From NCBI GenBank assembly GCA_944324915.1, contig CALUYD010000013.1:1-46123 (forward strand): DNA of 46,123 nucleotides. Direction: 5' to 3'. Below are positions 33,251 to 41,175 of this stretch, piece by piece; the stretch's first letter is position 1, and each line of letters opens with the position of its first letter. The DNA is from Candidatus Gastranaerophilales bacterium (lineage in GTDB: Bacteria > Cyanobacteriota > Vampirovibrionia > Gastranaerophilales > Gastranaerophilaceae). The notes under the pieces were generated by a model that saw only the letters and a program-made list of their open reading frames with translations, did not search any database and was not told the origin of the DNA. Both the position numbers and the translations under genes were made by a program.

Positions 33251-34103
33251 CTTTTTTGTCGTTTAAATCTATTTCTACGCTTGTTGGCATACCTTGTCTA
33301 AGGTATTTGTCAACATCATAGACATATACTCTTATTCTATAAACTAAATCAGCTCTTAAGTCTTCTGTTTGAACGGTTTTGGGAGTAAATTCCGCAACGG
33401 GCGAAATATATCCTATATAGCCTGTATATTCTTTTTTCTTTTTTGTTATAGGGTCAATTGTATCTGTGTATATTTTTGCTTTTTGATTATATTTTATGTT
33501 TCCTAAATCTGTTTCTTTTATGTATGTTCTAATCCATACAGGTTTATTTAAACTAAGAACATAGACTATTTGATTTTTGCTCACTCTAGCGCCAATTTCA
33601 TGAACTCTTGTTGTAATAATGCCATCTTGAGGGGCATACATTTTAGTGTATTCAAGTTGATTTTTTTGAAAAATGCGATTTTCTTTATTTTTTTTATAAG
33701 TTGCACTTGAATAATCTTTATTATTTAAAAGAGTGTCACATTCTTGTTTTGAAATTGTTCCATCAGAACATAATGGCAGATTTCTTTTGTATTTTTCTAA
33801 ATCATCCTTAGCTTTCGCTTTTGATGATTGCTCTAAATACAGAGCTTGATTATAATTTGCAAGATAATCTTTATCTATAAGCTCTGCTAAAAGCTGACCT
33901 TTTTTAACGTAATCGCCTTCTTCAACATATAAATTTTTAATTATTCCATCAACTTGAAAAGACAAATCAACTTGTCTTATTTCAATATTACCGTAAGTTT
34001 TTATTATGTTTGTTTTTGGTCTATTTAAAAGATGATAAATCAACAAAATCATTCCAAATATAAATATTAAAATTGCTATTGTTATTAGTTTTTTCTTTTT
34101 CAT
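33237..34103 (-). CDS. HlyD-family periplasmic adaptor (YbhG-like)
   Basis: A 288-residue membrane-fusion protein. An N-terminal membrane anchor (about 5-24, LITIAILIFIFGMILLIYHL) is followed by the lipoyl-like half-motif QVDGIIKNLYVEEGDYVKKG, a coiled-coil hairpin (about 78-140), the second half APQDGIITTRVHEIGARVSK, and a beta-barrel domain ending RQGMPTSVEIDL. It links the inner-membrane ABC exporter with the outer-membrane channel. It starts within the last bases of the TolC-like gene (4-nt overlap) and overlaps the ATPase gene. Confidence 0.93.
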   Translation of the reverse strand: MKKKKLITIAILIFIFGMILLIYHLLNRPKTNIIKTYGNIEIRQVDLSFQVDGIIKNLYVEEGDYVKKGQLLAELIDKDYLANYNQALYLEQSSKAKAKDDLEKYKRNLPLCSDGTISKQECDTLLNNKDYSSATYKKNKENRIFQKNQLEYTKMYAPQDGIITTRVHEIGARVSKNQIVYVLSLNKPVWIRTYIKETDLGNIKYNQKAKIYTDTIDPITKKKKEYTGYIGYISPVAEFTPKTVQTEDLRADLVYRIRVYVYDVDKYLRQGMPTSVEIDLNDKKDELH

Positions 34104-35422
34104 AGTTGACCGCCTAATGCTTTATATAATGCAAAATAATCGTTTAATTTATTAGCTTTTGTGTATGCAAAAAGTTGATATTTTTGATTTAGAGAATTTT
34201 TATTTTTAAGATAATCAATTTTTGATATTGTTCCGGCATTAAGTTTTCTTTTGGAAGCAAGAAAATTTTTGTATTCTAAATCGGTCTGCTCTTTTGAATA
34301 ATTTTGAGCAAGGGTGTCTTGTTTGATTAAATTAAGAGCGTTATTTATTTCTTTAATTGCATTTAAGTCAGCCTGTAAATATTTTTCTAAAAGCTCCATA
34401 TAGCGAGCTTTTTTGATTTTTAAATTAGCAATTTTATATCCGCCTTTAAATATATCTTGGGTTAAACCGGCTATTAAATATGCAAAAGATGAATCCCAAG
34501 AAAAGAAATTACCCCCTCCTGCCGTATCAAAAGCAAGAAAACCAATTACATTAAAAGAGGGCAAAAATTCTTTTTTAGCTACACGAACATCTATTTTTGC
34601 GCTTTTTAGCATATTTTCTATTTCAATTAAATCGGGTCTTGAATAAATTAAATCAGAATTTATTTTATTTGGTATTTCTTTTTGATATTCAAAATTTTCG
34701 AGTTTTCCTCTTAGGATATTTTCGCTATCATAAGCGCTTTTTCCGATTAAAACAGAAAAATTATAAAGGTTTGTTTTTTGCTGTCTTATTAATCTTTCAA
34801 GCACTATTTTTTGGCTGTTTAATTCTGAGAAAATATCATTTAAATCAATAAAACTTATTGTTCCAAAATTATATTTGTTTTGATTAAAGTCTTTATTTAG
34901 TTCTTTATCTTTTACTATTTCAATTTGTTTTTCGATTAAATAATCGTAAAGTAAAATATTAATATAAGTATTTGCAACATCTGAAACTAAAGAAATATAA
35001 GCGCTTTTTTCATTAGCCAATGATGCTTGATATAATTTCTTTTTTGATAGTGTTTTATCCCTGTTTTTTAAAAGAAAATCCGGTTCATAATTTACTCTAA
35101 ACGGTAAAATATAAGAATTTCTATTAATAAAAACGTTAGAATCGCCTTTAGGAGGGCTTGCTCCTAAGTAATTACTTGAGACTGATAAACTTGGTAATTG
35201 TTGCGAAAATTGGCTTGAGATTTCGTATCTGTATTGTTCAACTTTATGATTTACTTGTTTTAAATCATGGTTATTTTCAAGTGCTTCTTGGATATATTTT
35301 TCAAGATAAATATCGTTAAAACATTTGAAAAAATCAATGTTTATAGGTAGCGCATTTGCACATAAATAAAGTTGAAAAAATATTATAATTAAGAACTTTC
35401 TCATATAAGAATTTTTTCTCAT
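34100..35422 (-). CDS. TolC-like outer membrane efflux protein
   Basis: A 440-residue outer-membrane channel of the NodT/TolC efflux family. A signal peptide (RKFLIIIFFQLYLCANALP) is followed by two alpha-helical repeats with the typical NHDLKQVNHKVEQYRYEI, FSQQLPSLSVSSNYLG, RPDLIEIENMLKSAKIDVR and AKKEFLPSFNVIGFLA segments and a C-terminal TISKIDYLKNKNSL region. No lipobox cysteine directly follows the signal region. The start is uncertain: ATG at 35422, or at 35404, which gives a cleaner signal peptide; neither has a clear ribosome-binding site. It is the first gene of the exporter operon and diverges from prfB. Confidence 0.9.
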   Translation of the reverse strand: MRKNSYMRKFLIIIFFQLYLCANALPINIDFFKCFNDIYLEKYIQEALENNHDLKQVNHKVEQYRYEISSQFSQQLPSLSVSSNYLGASPPKGDSNVFINRNSYILPFRVNYEPDFLLKNRDKTLSKKKLYQASLANEKSAYISLVSDVANTYINILLYDYLIEKQIEIVKDKELNKDFNQNKYNFGTISFIDLNDIFSELNSQKIVLERLIRQQKTNLYNFSVLIGKSAYDSENILRGKLENFEYQKEIPNKINSDLIYSRPDLIEIENMLKSAKIDVRVAKKEFLPSFNVIGFLAFDTAGGGNFFSWDSSFAYLIAGLTQDIFKGGYKIANLKIKKARYMELLEKYLQADLNAIKEINNALNLIKQDTLAQNYSKEQTDLEYKNFLASKRKLNAGTISKIDYLKNKNSLNQKYQLFAYTKANKLNDYFALYKALGGQL

Positions 35423-35444
35423 TTTAATATTTTTTTAAATTAGC

Positions 35445-35473
35445 TTGTTGGGCTAGTGGCTTTGTCGTAGAAT
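35445..35473 (+). promoter_or_regulatory. Promoter of prfB, leaderless
   Basis: TTGTTG (445-450), a 17-nt spacer, and TAGAAT (468-473), then 6 nt to the ATG at 35480. No Shine-Dalgarno precedes the start. Confidence 0.65.
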
Positions 35474-35479
35474 AATTTT

Positions 35480-36587
35480 ATGGATACTAATCTTTTAATT
35501 GATGAATTAAAATCACAAATTGCTTCCTTAAATGAGCGCTTTAGCGCTATTAAGAGGTATCTTTGACGTAGATGATTTAAATAAACGTCTAGTTGAAATA
35601 GAAGAAAAATTAAAAGAAGAAAATATTTGGTCTAATCAAGAGTTATCTTCAAAACTTTTAAAAGAGCAAAAAGAAATAAAATCTAAGCTCGAGAATTTAT
35701 CTTCTTGGAAAAATATTTTGGATGATTCAATAGTTGCAATTGAATTAGAAGATGTTGCTTTGATTTTGGAAACAAAAGATAATCTTAAAAAACTTCAACA
35801 AGATTTTGATAAGTTTGATTTAGAAAATATGCTCAATGGCGAATATGATAAGTGTGACGCTATTTTTACGGTTAACTCGGGAGCTGGTGGTGTTGATGCT
35901 CAGGATTGGGCGGATATGTTATTTAGAATGTATCTTAGATGGGCTCAATTAAAAGGCTATACAGCAGAAATTTTAGATAAATCAGATGGCGAAGAAGCAG
36001 GTATAAAATCAGCAACAGTTAAAGTATCAGGTTTATATGCTTACGGATATTTAAAAGCTGAAAAAGGGGTACATAGGCTCGTTAGAATTTCGCCGTTTAA
36101 TGCGAACGGAAAAAGACAGACGAGTTTTGCTTCTTTAGAAGTATCTCCAATAATAGATGATTTTGAATCAAAAATAGAAATACGCGCTGAAGATATTGAG
36201 GTTGATACTATGCGCTCAGGCGGTGCCGGCGGTCAAAATGTTAATAAAGTTGAAACAGCGGTTAGAATTAAACATATTCCAACAGGAATTGTTGTTAAAT
36301 GTCAGCAACAACGCTCTCAATTGCAAAATAAAGAAACTGCTATGCAAATGTTGGCATCAAAACTTTTGGCGCTGAAACAAGCTGAATATGATAAAAAAAT
36401 GGGTCAATTAAAGGGTGAAGTTATGGATGTGAATTTTGGCTCTCAAATTCGCTCTTATGTTTTCCATCCTTATAAAATGGTTAAAGATCATAGAACTTCT
36501 TTTGAAACCGCAAATGTTGATGATGTTATGAATGGAGAGCTCGATGGCTTTATTGAGGCTTATTTAAGAGCACAGGCTTCTTTGTAG
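35480..36587 (+). CDS. prfB: Peptide chain release factor 2 (programmed +1 frameshift)
   Basis: RF2 recognises UAA and UGA and triggers peptide release. The gene starts at the ATG at 35480 and reads 28 codons, ending ...IKRYL, to an in-frame TGA at 35564-35566. The coding frame resumes one base on (GAC at 35565), giving a 368-residue protein. The site, agaggtatctttgac, has the internal Shine-Dalgarno and CUU-UGA-C slip of classical RF2 autoregulation. The downstream part has the GGQ peptidyl-hydrolysis loop ([15 protein letters not shown]) and a C-terminal [16 protein letters not shown]. The anticodon-like SPF-type region is [11 protein letters not shown]. The promoter gives a leaderless start. 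Annotators using one frame would wrongly begin at 35532 or call it broken. Confidence 0.97.
35555..35567 (+). promoter_or_regulatory. RF2 programmed +1 frameshift site
   Basis: An internal Shine-Dalgarno (agagg), then tat, the slippery codon CTT, stop TGA and C. When RF2 is scarce the ribosome slips from CUU to UUU and continues at GAC. This is the classical bacterial prfB signal. Confidence 0.95.
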
Positions 36588-36606
36588 AATAATTTATTTT
36601 ATATTG

Positions 36607-36627
36607 TCAGCTGAACTAGTTTCAGCA
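36607..36627. repeat. Palindrome related to the CCCTGAA element
   Basis: Inverted repeat gctgaa/ttcagc around a ctagt centre, just after prfB. It resembles the two stronger palindromes at 36665 and 36701, with fewer paired bases. Confidence 0.5.
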
Positions 36628-36664
36628 TCTTATTAATTTTATGTATGTGCTTTTAATCTTTAAG

Positions 36665-36721
36665 ACCCTGAAACAAGTTCAGGGTGACGGAGTGGAGAAG
36701 ACCCTGAAACGAGTTCAGGGT
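36665..36721. repeat. Two palindromic repeats, 36 bp apart
   Basis: accctgaa-acaag-ttcagggt (665-685) and accctgaa-acgag-ttcagggt (701-721) are near-identical hairpins with 8-bp arms. They sit in the convergent space between prfB and a small membrane protein gene. They look like a REP-type interspersed element; a terminator role is possible, but no T-run follows. Confidence 0.8.
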
Positions 36722-36778
36722 GACGGGCTTAGTTTAGGGTGACGGGGTTGGTTCAGGGTGACAGGGTTAGTTTAGGGT
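36722..36778. repeat. Three 19-bp tandem repeats
   Basis: Three consecutive 19-bp units at 722-740, 741-759 and 760-778, each built on gacggg(n)ttagtttagggt. They are degenerate right halves of the palindromes next door. The last unit contains the stop codon of the convergent small membrane protein gene. Confidence 0.8.
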
Positions 36779-36916
36779 GATGGTTTTCATCCATTTTTCA
36801 ATTTTAAATTCATAACCTTGAGGTTTATTTGTTGTAATTGTGTAAATTGATGAAGTAATTAAAAGTATCATTGAAAATATAAAAAATATAGCGATTATTT
36901 TTTCTTTTTTAGTCAT
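36767..36916 (-). CDS. Small single-helix membrane protein
   Basis: A 49-residue protein with a basic start (MTKKEK), one membrane helix (about residues 7-29) and a short polar C-terminal tail ending KWMKTITLN. It begins 2 nt after the prepilin stop with an aaggaa Shine-Dalgarno 6 nt upstream, so it is in the same transcript and may assist or accompany that prepilin. It has no recognised family. Its stop lies inside the 19-bp repeats, so the repeat array fixes its C terminus. A longer reading starting inside the prepilin gene is unlikely. Confidence 0.6.
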   Translation of the reverse strand: MTKKEKIIAIFFIFSMILLITSSIYTITTNKPQGYEFKIEKWMKTITLN

Positions 36917-36918
36917 AG

Positions 36919-37683
36919 CTATTCCTTTTCTTGGATTGATTTTTGAAGCCATTCTTTTGCACGTAAATCAAGCGCGACTTTTCCATCTACTCTTATTCCA
37001 TAGCCAAATGGGTCTTCACCCTTGCCTATGCCATCAATATCCATGCAAAATATTTTATATATTCTATCAAAGCCATTATTATCAACGTGAGGACCATTAA
37101 ATAATCTCATATTTACACAATCTAAGTTATTTAAACAAAAATTTGGCTCATCGGGATCTCTTGAACTTTGTTGGTCATAATAACTTATTCCAAAAGTTAT
37201 ATTGGGTGCAGTTTGATAAAAAACAATACCATCGGGAGTTACAATTTCTTCCTCTATTGTTTCAGCTAATTCTTTGCAGTATTTATCGGCATTTTCATTG
37301 TACATTTCGTAATTGTCATCACTGCCATAAATTCCTTGTTGTATAATTTGTTGTTGTTCTTTGTTTATTGTTTTTTCAGAGCAACTGATTTTATTAGATG
37401 TAAGGATTTCTCCCAAAGTTTCGCAAAAATATGTTTTATCGCCATCATGAGTTCCATCAATCATTGTCCCATTAGCTCTAATTCCTAAATCCCCATCTAA
37501 ATAATATTTATCAGAATTAACAAGCTCTCTTATGGCGCTCAATAGTGCATTATGCCCTTTTTTAAATTTCATAATATCTTCATTTGGGCTTGAATTTATT
37601 GCAACAGGCAACAAGATTGCAGTTAATACTCCGATAACTGCTAAAACTATCATAATTTCTGCTAGTGTAAAACCTTTTTTCAT
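36919..37683 (-). CDS. Type IV pilin-like (pseudopilin) prepilin
   Basis: A 254-residue protein with a class III signal: a short leader MKKG, the processing site G|FTLAE, then a hydrophobic helix (IMIVLAVIGVLTAILLPVAI). The C-terminal domain (35-254) is acidic and soluble, with eight cysteines, several of which may pair (for example the CLNNLDC stretch), and a run rich in Glu and Gln (about 107-150). It should be cut by PilD and exposed by a type IV pilus or type II-like system. The exact role is unknown. The ATG has an aggaga Shine-Dalgarno. It is divergent from the XRE regulator, with an operator-like dyad between them. Confidence 0.88.
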   Translation of the reverse strand: MKKGFTLAEIMIVLAVIGVLTAILLPVAINSSPNEDIMKFKKGHNALLSAIRELVNSDKYYLDGDLGIRANGTMIDGTHDGDKTYFCETLGEILTSNKISCSEKTINKEQQQIIQQGIYGSDDNYEMYNENADKYCKELAETIEEEIVTPDGIVFYQTAPNITFGISYYDQQSSRDPDEPNFCLNNLDCVNMRLFNGPHVDNNGFDRIYKIFCMDIDGIGKGEDPFGYGIRVDGKVALDLRAKEWLQKSIQEKE

Positions 37684-37771
37684 ATTTCTCCTGTATCGTA
37701 ATTCATATTTTAAATATAAATTTATTATTAAAATTATTATTAATAGGGGTAACTTTTAATAAATATTGTAA

Positions 37772-37808
37772 TACTAATATGAATATCATGTCAATATTTG
37801 TATTAGTA
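37772..37808. promoter_or_regulatory. Operator-like inverted repeat upstream of XRE regulator
   Basis: Arms TACTAATATGAATAT (772-786) and ATATTTGTATTAGTA (794-808) pair at 13 of 15 positions around a 7-nt centre. The dyad lies between the divergent prepilin and XRE genes, a usual place for the binding site of such a regulator. Confidence 0.45.
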
Positions 37809-37858
37809 ATTTATTTAATTAAACTAAAAACCTCTTTACTATTGTAGATGAGGTATTT

Positions 37859-38185
37859 ATGAAATTAACCGTAAAATTTGGAAAAAGACTAAAAGAACTT
37901 AGAAAAAAAGCTGGTTTATCCCAACAACAGCTTGCAGAGCTTGTCGGAATGGAATCTTTAAATAATATCAGCAAATTAGAAACAGGCGAGCAATTACCAA
38001 AAAAGGAAAATCTAGAAAAACTTTGTAAAGTTTTAAATGTCGAAGCAAAGGATTTATTTGATTTTGGTCATATAAAAAGCAAGGATGAATTATTTGATGA
38101 AATTTTAAATATTTTAAAAACCTTGTCTTTGGCTGATTTACAATTTTTCAAAAAGACACTTGATGCTTATTTAGAAACAAAATAA
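37859..38185 (+). CDS. XRE-family HTH transcriptional regulator
   Basis: A 108-residue DNA-binding protein. The helix-turn-helix is clear around residues 8-62 (FGKRLKELRKKAGLSQQQLA, then ELVGMESLNNISKLETGEQLP), followed by a short helical C-terminal part. The Shine-Dalgarno is gagg. It is divergent from a prepilin gene and lies 44 nt before hisS. The inverted repeat upstream is a candidate site for self-regulation or control of the prepilin genes. Target and ligand are unknown. Confidence 0.92.
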   Translation: MKLTVKFGKRLKELRKKAGLSQQQLAELVGMESLNNISKLETGEQLPKKENLEKLCKVLNVEAKDLFDFGHIKSKDELFDEILNILKTLSLADLQFFKKTLDAYLETK

Positions 38186-38229
38186 ATTTTTATAGTACAA
38201 TAAAATTGTATTTTATTAAGGAATTATTG

Positions 38230-39468
38230 ATGATTAAAGCACAACGTGGAACAAAAGATATATTTGGTGATGAAATTTATACTTGGCAGTGGATTTTAGA
38301 TAATGCTAAGAAAGTTTTTCAAAACGCTTGTTTTAGCGAAATCAAAACTCCGATTTTTGAAGCAACAGAGCTTTTTGCTCGTGGCGTTGGCGATTCAACT
38401 GATATTGTAAATAAAGAGATGTATACTTTTTCAGTTGGTGGCGCCGATAAAGATTCTTCATCAATTACATTGCGCCCTGAAAATACCGCAGGCGTTGTTA
38501 GGGCTTTTATTGAACATAATATCTTTCGCCAAAGTCCTCCTCAAAAATTTTGGTATTTTGGACCGATGTTTAGATATGAAAGACCTCAAGCAGGACGCCA
38601 AAGACAATTTCATCAAATCGGCGTTGAAATGTTTGGAATAAAAGAACCAACAGCGGATGCCGAAGTTATTTTGGCTGCCGTTAATTTCTTAAAATCAGTA
38701 GGTTTAGGCGATTTAGAAGTTGAATTAAATACCCTAGGGTGTCCAAAGTGTAAAAATGATTATAGAAATTCCATAAAAGAAGCTCTAAAACCACATTTAA
38801 ATGAGCTTTGCGATGATTGTAAAATGCGCTATGAAAAAAATCCTCTAAGGATTTTAGATTGCAAAAATGAAAATTGCCAAAAAATATTTGAATTACCTGA
38901 AATTAAAGAAATAATCTATAAAGATTATGTTTGTGAAGAATGTTCTAATCATTTTAGCGAGCTTTTAGGATATTTAGACAGTTTGAATATTAAATATTCA
39001 AGAAATAAATTACTCGTAAGAGGTTTAGACTATTATAATAGAACTGTTTTTGAGATTAAATCATCTGCCCTAGGCTCTCAAAGCGCAGTTTGTGGCGGCG
39101 GTAGATATGACGGATTAGTTGAAATGCTTGGAGGGCAAGCAACTCCTGCTGTTGGGTTTGCTATGGGAGTAGAGAGATTGTATACTCTTGTAGATAAAAT
39201 TAATCCTAAAAAAATCGATTATTACATTGTTTCAACTGATATAAATGAAACTATGAAATTAGCTCAAAAATTGAGAGATAATAATTTAGTTGTTGACTTT
39301 GATATGCAAAAAAGAAAGTTCTCAAAACAATTGGAAAAAGCATCAAAAGTTGCAAAATATGCTCTTATTTTAGGCGAAGACGAAATAAAAGAAGGTTTTT
39401 ACAGTGTTAAAAATCTTGAAACAGGTGAACAAGTTAAAGTTAATTCATTTAATGAATTAATAAAATAA
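38230..39468 (+). CDS. hisS: Histidyl-tRNA synthetase
   Basis: Class II aminoacyl-tRNA synthetase charging tRNA-His, 412 residues. Motifs: RGTKDIFGDE at the N terminus, motif 2 FRYERPQAGRQRQFHQIGVE, histidine-specific LVRGLDYYNRTVFE, and motif 3 AVGFAMGVERLYTL. An insertion has paired cysteines (CPKC, CDDC, CKNENC, CEEC), as in many bacterial HisRS. I choose the ATG at 38230 because aagga lies 8 nt upstream and MIKAQRGTKD is the expected start; a TTG at 38206 is unlikely. A bidirectional terminator follows. Confidence 0.97.
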   Translation: MIKAQRGTKDIFGDEIYTWQWILDNAKKVFQNACFSEIKTPIFEATELFARGVGDSTDIVNKEMYTFSVGGADKDSSSITLRPENTAGVVRAFIEHNIFRQSPPQKFWYFGPMFRYERPQAGRQRQFHQIGVEMFGIKEPTADAEVILAAVNFLKSVGLGDLEVELNTLGCPKCKNDYRNSIKEALKPHLNELCDDCKMRYEKNPLRILDCKNENCQKIFELPEIKEIIYKDYVCEECSNHFSELLGYLDSLNIKYSRNKLLVRGLDYYNRTVFEIKSSALGSQSAVCGGGRYDGLVEMLGGQATPAVGFAMGVERLYTLVDKINPKKIDYYIVSTDINETMKLAQKLRDNNLVVDFDMQKRKFSKQLEKASKVAKYALILGEDEIKEGFYSVKNLETGEQVKVNSFNELIK

Positions 39469-39487
39469 TTTAAGAAATATTTAAACT

Positions 39488-39514
39488 AAAAAAGCCCTGT
39501 TTAAGGGCTTTTTT
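39488..39514. terminator. Bidirectional terminator between hisS and prepilin
   Basis: Stem aaaaaagccct/agggctttttt with a 5-base loop, flanked by A-run and T-run. It can end both hisS (plus) and the convergent prepilin (minus). Confidence 0.93.
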
Positions 39515-39536
39515 AGTCTTTTTCATACTATATAAT

Positions 39537-40199
39537 TTAATCGTTTTGGAACATTGCGCGTTGTGCTGCAACGCCAAAAGGATAAGCGTTTTTATCTGTA
39601 ATAATAATAGGAAATACATCCAATATTCTAGTACCGCTTTTTGCACCAGGAACTTTATATGAGCCTGCGGTTTTTCTTGGGTTTGGTCTTCTTTGTCCGT
39701 TAACATCAACAACAACAAGACAAGGTTTATCGTATGTATTACCTTCTAAATCTTCAACTTTTCTTCCTGGAGTTGCGCATTTTCCGTTTGTAATAGAGAA
39801 AGTTCCACCCATAGCTTGGTTTGGTGTTGTTGGAAATTCATATCTCATACCGTCAGCTGTGAAAAATGCAAAATTTGAAGTGTTACCCCAAGCAAAATCA
39901 TCAGAGGTTGAGATAATGCTCATTCTGTTTTTAAACATTTCAAACAGGCTATCTTCAGCAGTTGGATTATCCATATAACCTGCTTCAATTGGGCCGTATC
40001 CATCAAGCGCTATGTTGAGCTCAATAATTTGGTTTAGCGTAGTTAGAGCTTTTTTAAGAGCGGATTTGTATTCGTGTTGTTCTGTATTAATTAAAATCGC
40101 AGGAATAGTTAATGCTGCGATAACGCCGATAATTATAAGGGTTATCAACGCCTCAGCCAATGTAAAAGCTTTTTTTGTTTTAGTTGATTTATAAATCAT
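39537..40199 (-). CDS. Type II secretion/type IV prepilin with Ala at -1
   Basis: A 220-residue prepilin-like protein. A longer basic leader (MIYKSTKTKKA) is cut at A|FTLAE, followed by a hydrophobic helix (ALITLIIIGVIAALTIPAIL) and a soluble domain that includes two cysteines (about residues 145 and 160) and an EGNTYDKPCLVVVDVNG segment typical of pseudopilins that bind or display a domain. Alanine, not glycine, precedes the cut site. It is not in an operon with the prepilin at 37683. The ATG at 40199 has no clear ribosome-binding site. Confidence 0.85.
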   Translation of the reverse strand: MIYKSTKTKKAFTLAEALITLIIIGVIAALTIPAILINTEQHEYKSALKKALTTLNQIIELNIALDGYGPIEAGYMDNPTAEDSLFEMFKNRMSIISTSDDFAWGNTSNFAFFTADGMRYEFPTTPNQAMGGTFSITNGKCATPGRKVEDLEGNTYDKPCLVVVDVNGQRRPNPRKTAGSYKVPGAKSGTRILDVFPIIITDKNAYPFGVAAQRAMFQND

Positions 40200-40314
40200 T
40201 TATATTTTGTTATTCCGTATACAAGATTATTCTATCGTATTATATATTTATTAAATACCAAAAACTTTATAAAGGCAATAATGTTAAGAAAAATCCTTTA
40301 TATAAATTACAATT

Positions 40315-41175
40315 TTAGTTTTCGTTTAGAAGAAATTCCTCAAGTGCCTTTATTTTCATAGCTTTTGCGTCCGGTTTTTTATTATACCAAATCTCAACCG
40401 CCTTTTGAGCTTGATATACAAGCATATCAAGACCGCAAACAAATTTTTTGTTATATTTAATTGCTTTTGAAATCAACGGTGTTCTTAATGGGTTATAAAC
40501 TATATCATAAACTATTGCGCTATCAGGTAAACTTTCAACTTGTTTATCTTGAATGGCGCAATTTTCTTCATCAAAATTTTTCATGCCTAATGGTGTTGTA
40601 TTAACTAAAATATCAACATCTTCCATTGTTTCCATTAAACTTAATTGAATTGATTTAATCTCAATTTTATCAAATCTGTTTCTTAGTGTTTCTATTGTGT
40701 CTTTTGAATTAATTACATTTCTTGTATAAAAATCTATCTTTGAAACACCTTTACTGTAAAGTCCGGCGCAAACTGCTCTTGAAGCTCCGCCTGTTCCTAA
40801 AATTGCAGCTTTTTTGCCTTGTAAATCAACATCTTTTATAGCTTCAACAAAACCCCAAACATCTGTATTAAATCCTGATAAACTCATATCTTCCTCGATT
40901 TTAACGCAGTTAACAGAGCCTGTCATATTAACATATTCGTCATATTTTGCTAAAAATAATGTTGTGGGTACTTTATGAGGAATTGTTACGTTAAATCCTG
41001 AATATCTATGCGAGCGAAGAAATTTTATTCTGTTGATTAAATCTTCGCTTTGAGTTGGTAAAATTTCATATTCGGCTTCTATATTTAAATCTTCAAAAGC
41101 CGTTTTGTATAAAATTGGACTTAGCGAGTGTCCTAAAGGGTAGCCAATTAGAGCAAATTTTTGTTTATCCATCAT
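40315..41175 (-). CDS. aroE: Shikimate dehydrogenase
   Basis: Reduces 3-dehydroshikimate to shikimate with NADPH in aromatic amino acid synthesis, 286 residues. Motifs: LIGYPLGHSLSP near the N terminus, the catalytic lysine in FNVTIPHKVP, the NADP-binding AILGTGGASRAVCAG, NTTPLGMKN, and the C-terminal GLDMLVYQAQKAVEIW. The start codon lies within the end of topA, an 11-nt overlap, so aroE is coupled to topA. A second ATG follows the first directly. Confidence 0.96.
   Translation of the reverse strand: MMDKQKFALIGYPLGHSLSPILYKTAFEDLNIEAEYEILPTQSEDLINRIKFLRSHRYSGFNVTIPHKVPTTLFLAKYDEYVNMTGSVNCVKIEEDMSLSGFNTDVWGFVEAIKDVDLQGKKAAILGTGGASRAVCAGLYSKGVSKIDFYTRNVINSKDTIETLRNRFDKIEIKSIQLSLMETMEDVDILVNTTPLGMKNFDEENCAIQDKQVESLPDSAIVYDIVYNPLRTPLISKAIKYNKKFVCGLDMLVYQAQKAVEIWYNKKPDAKAMKIKALEEFLLNEN

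Noticed and set aside
35480-35570. prfB as a pseudogene because of the in-frame TGA
   Set aside because: The TGA lies in the classical RF2 frameshift context (internal SD, CTT TGA C) and the downstream frame is intact.
36665-36778. Possible CRISPR array
   Set aside because: The units differ, spacers are absent (19-bp tandem or 36-bp period with near-identical inserts) and no cas genes are nearby; palindromic REP-like repeats explain it better.
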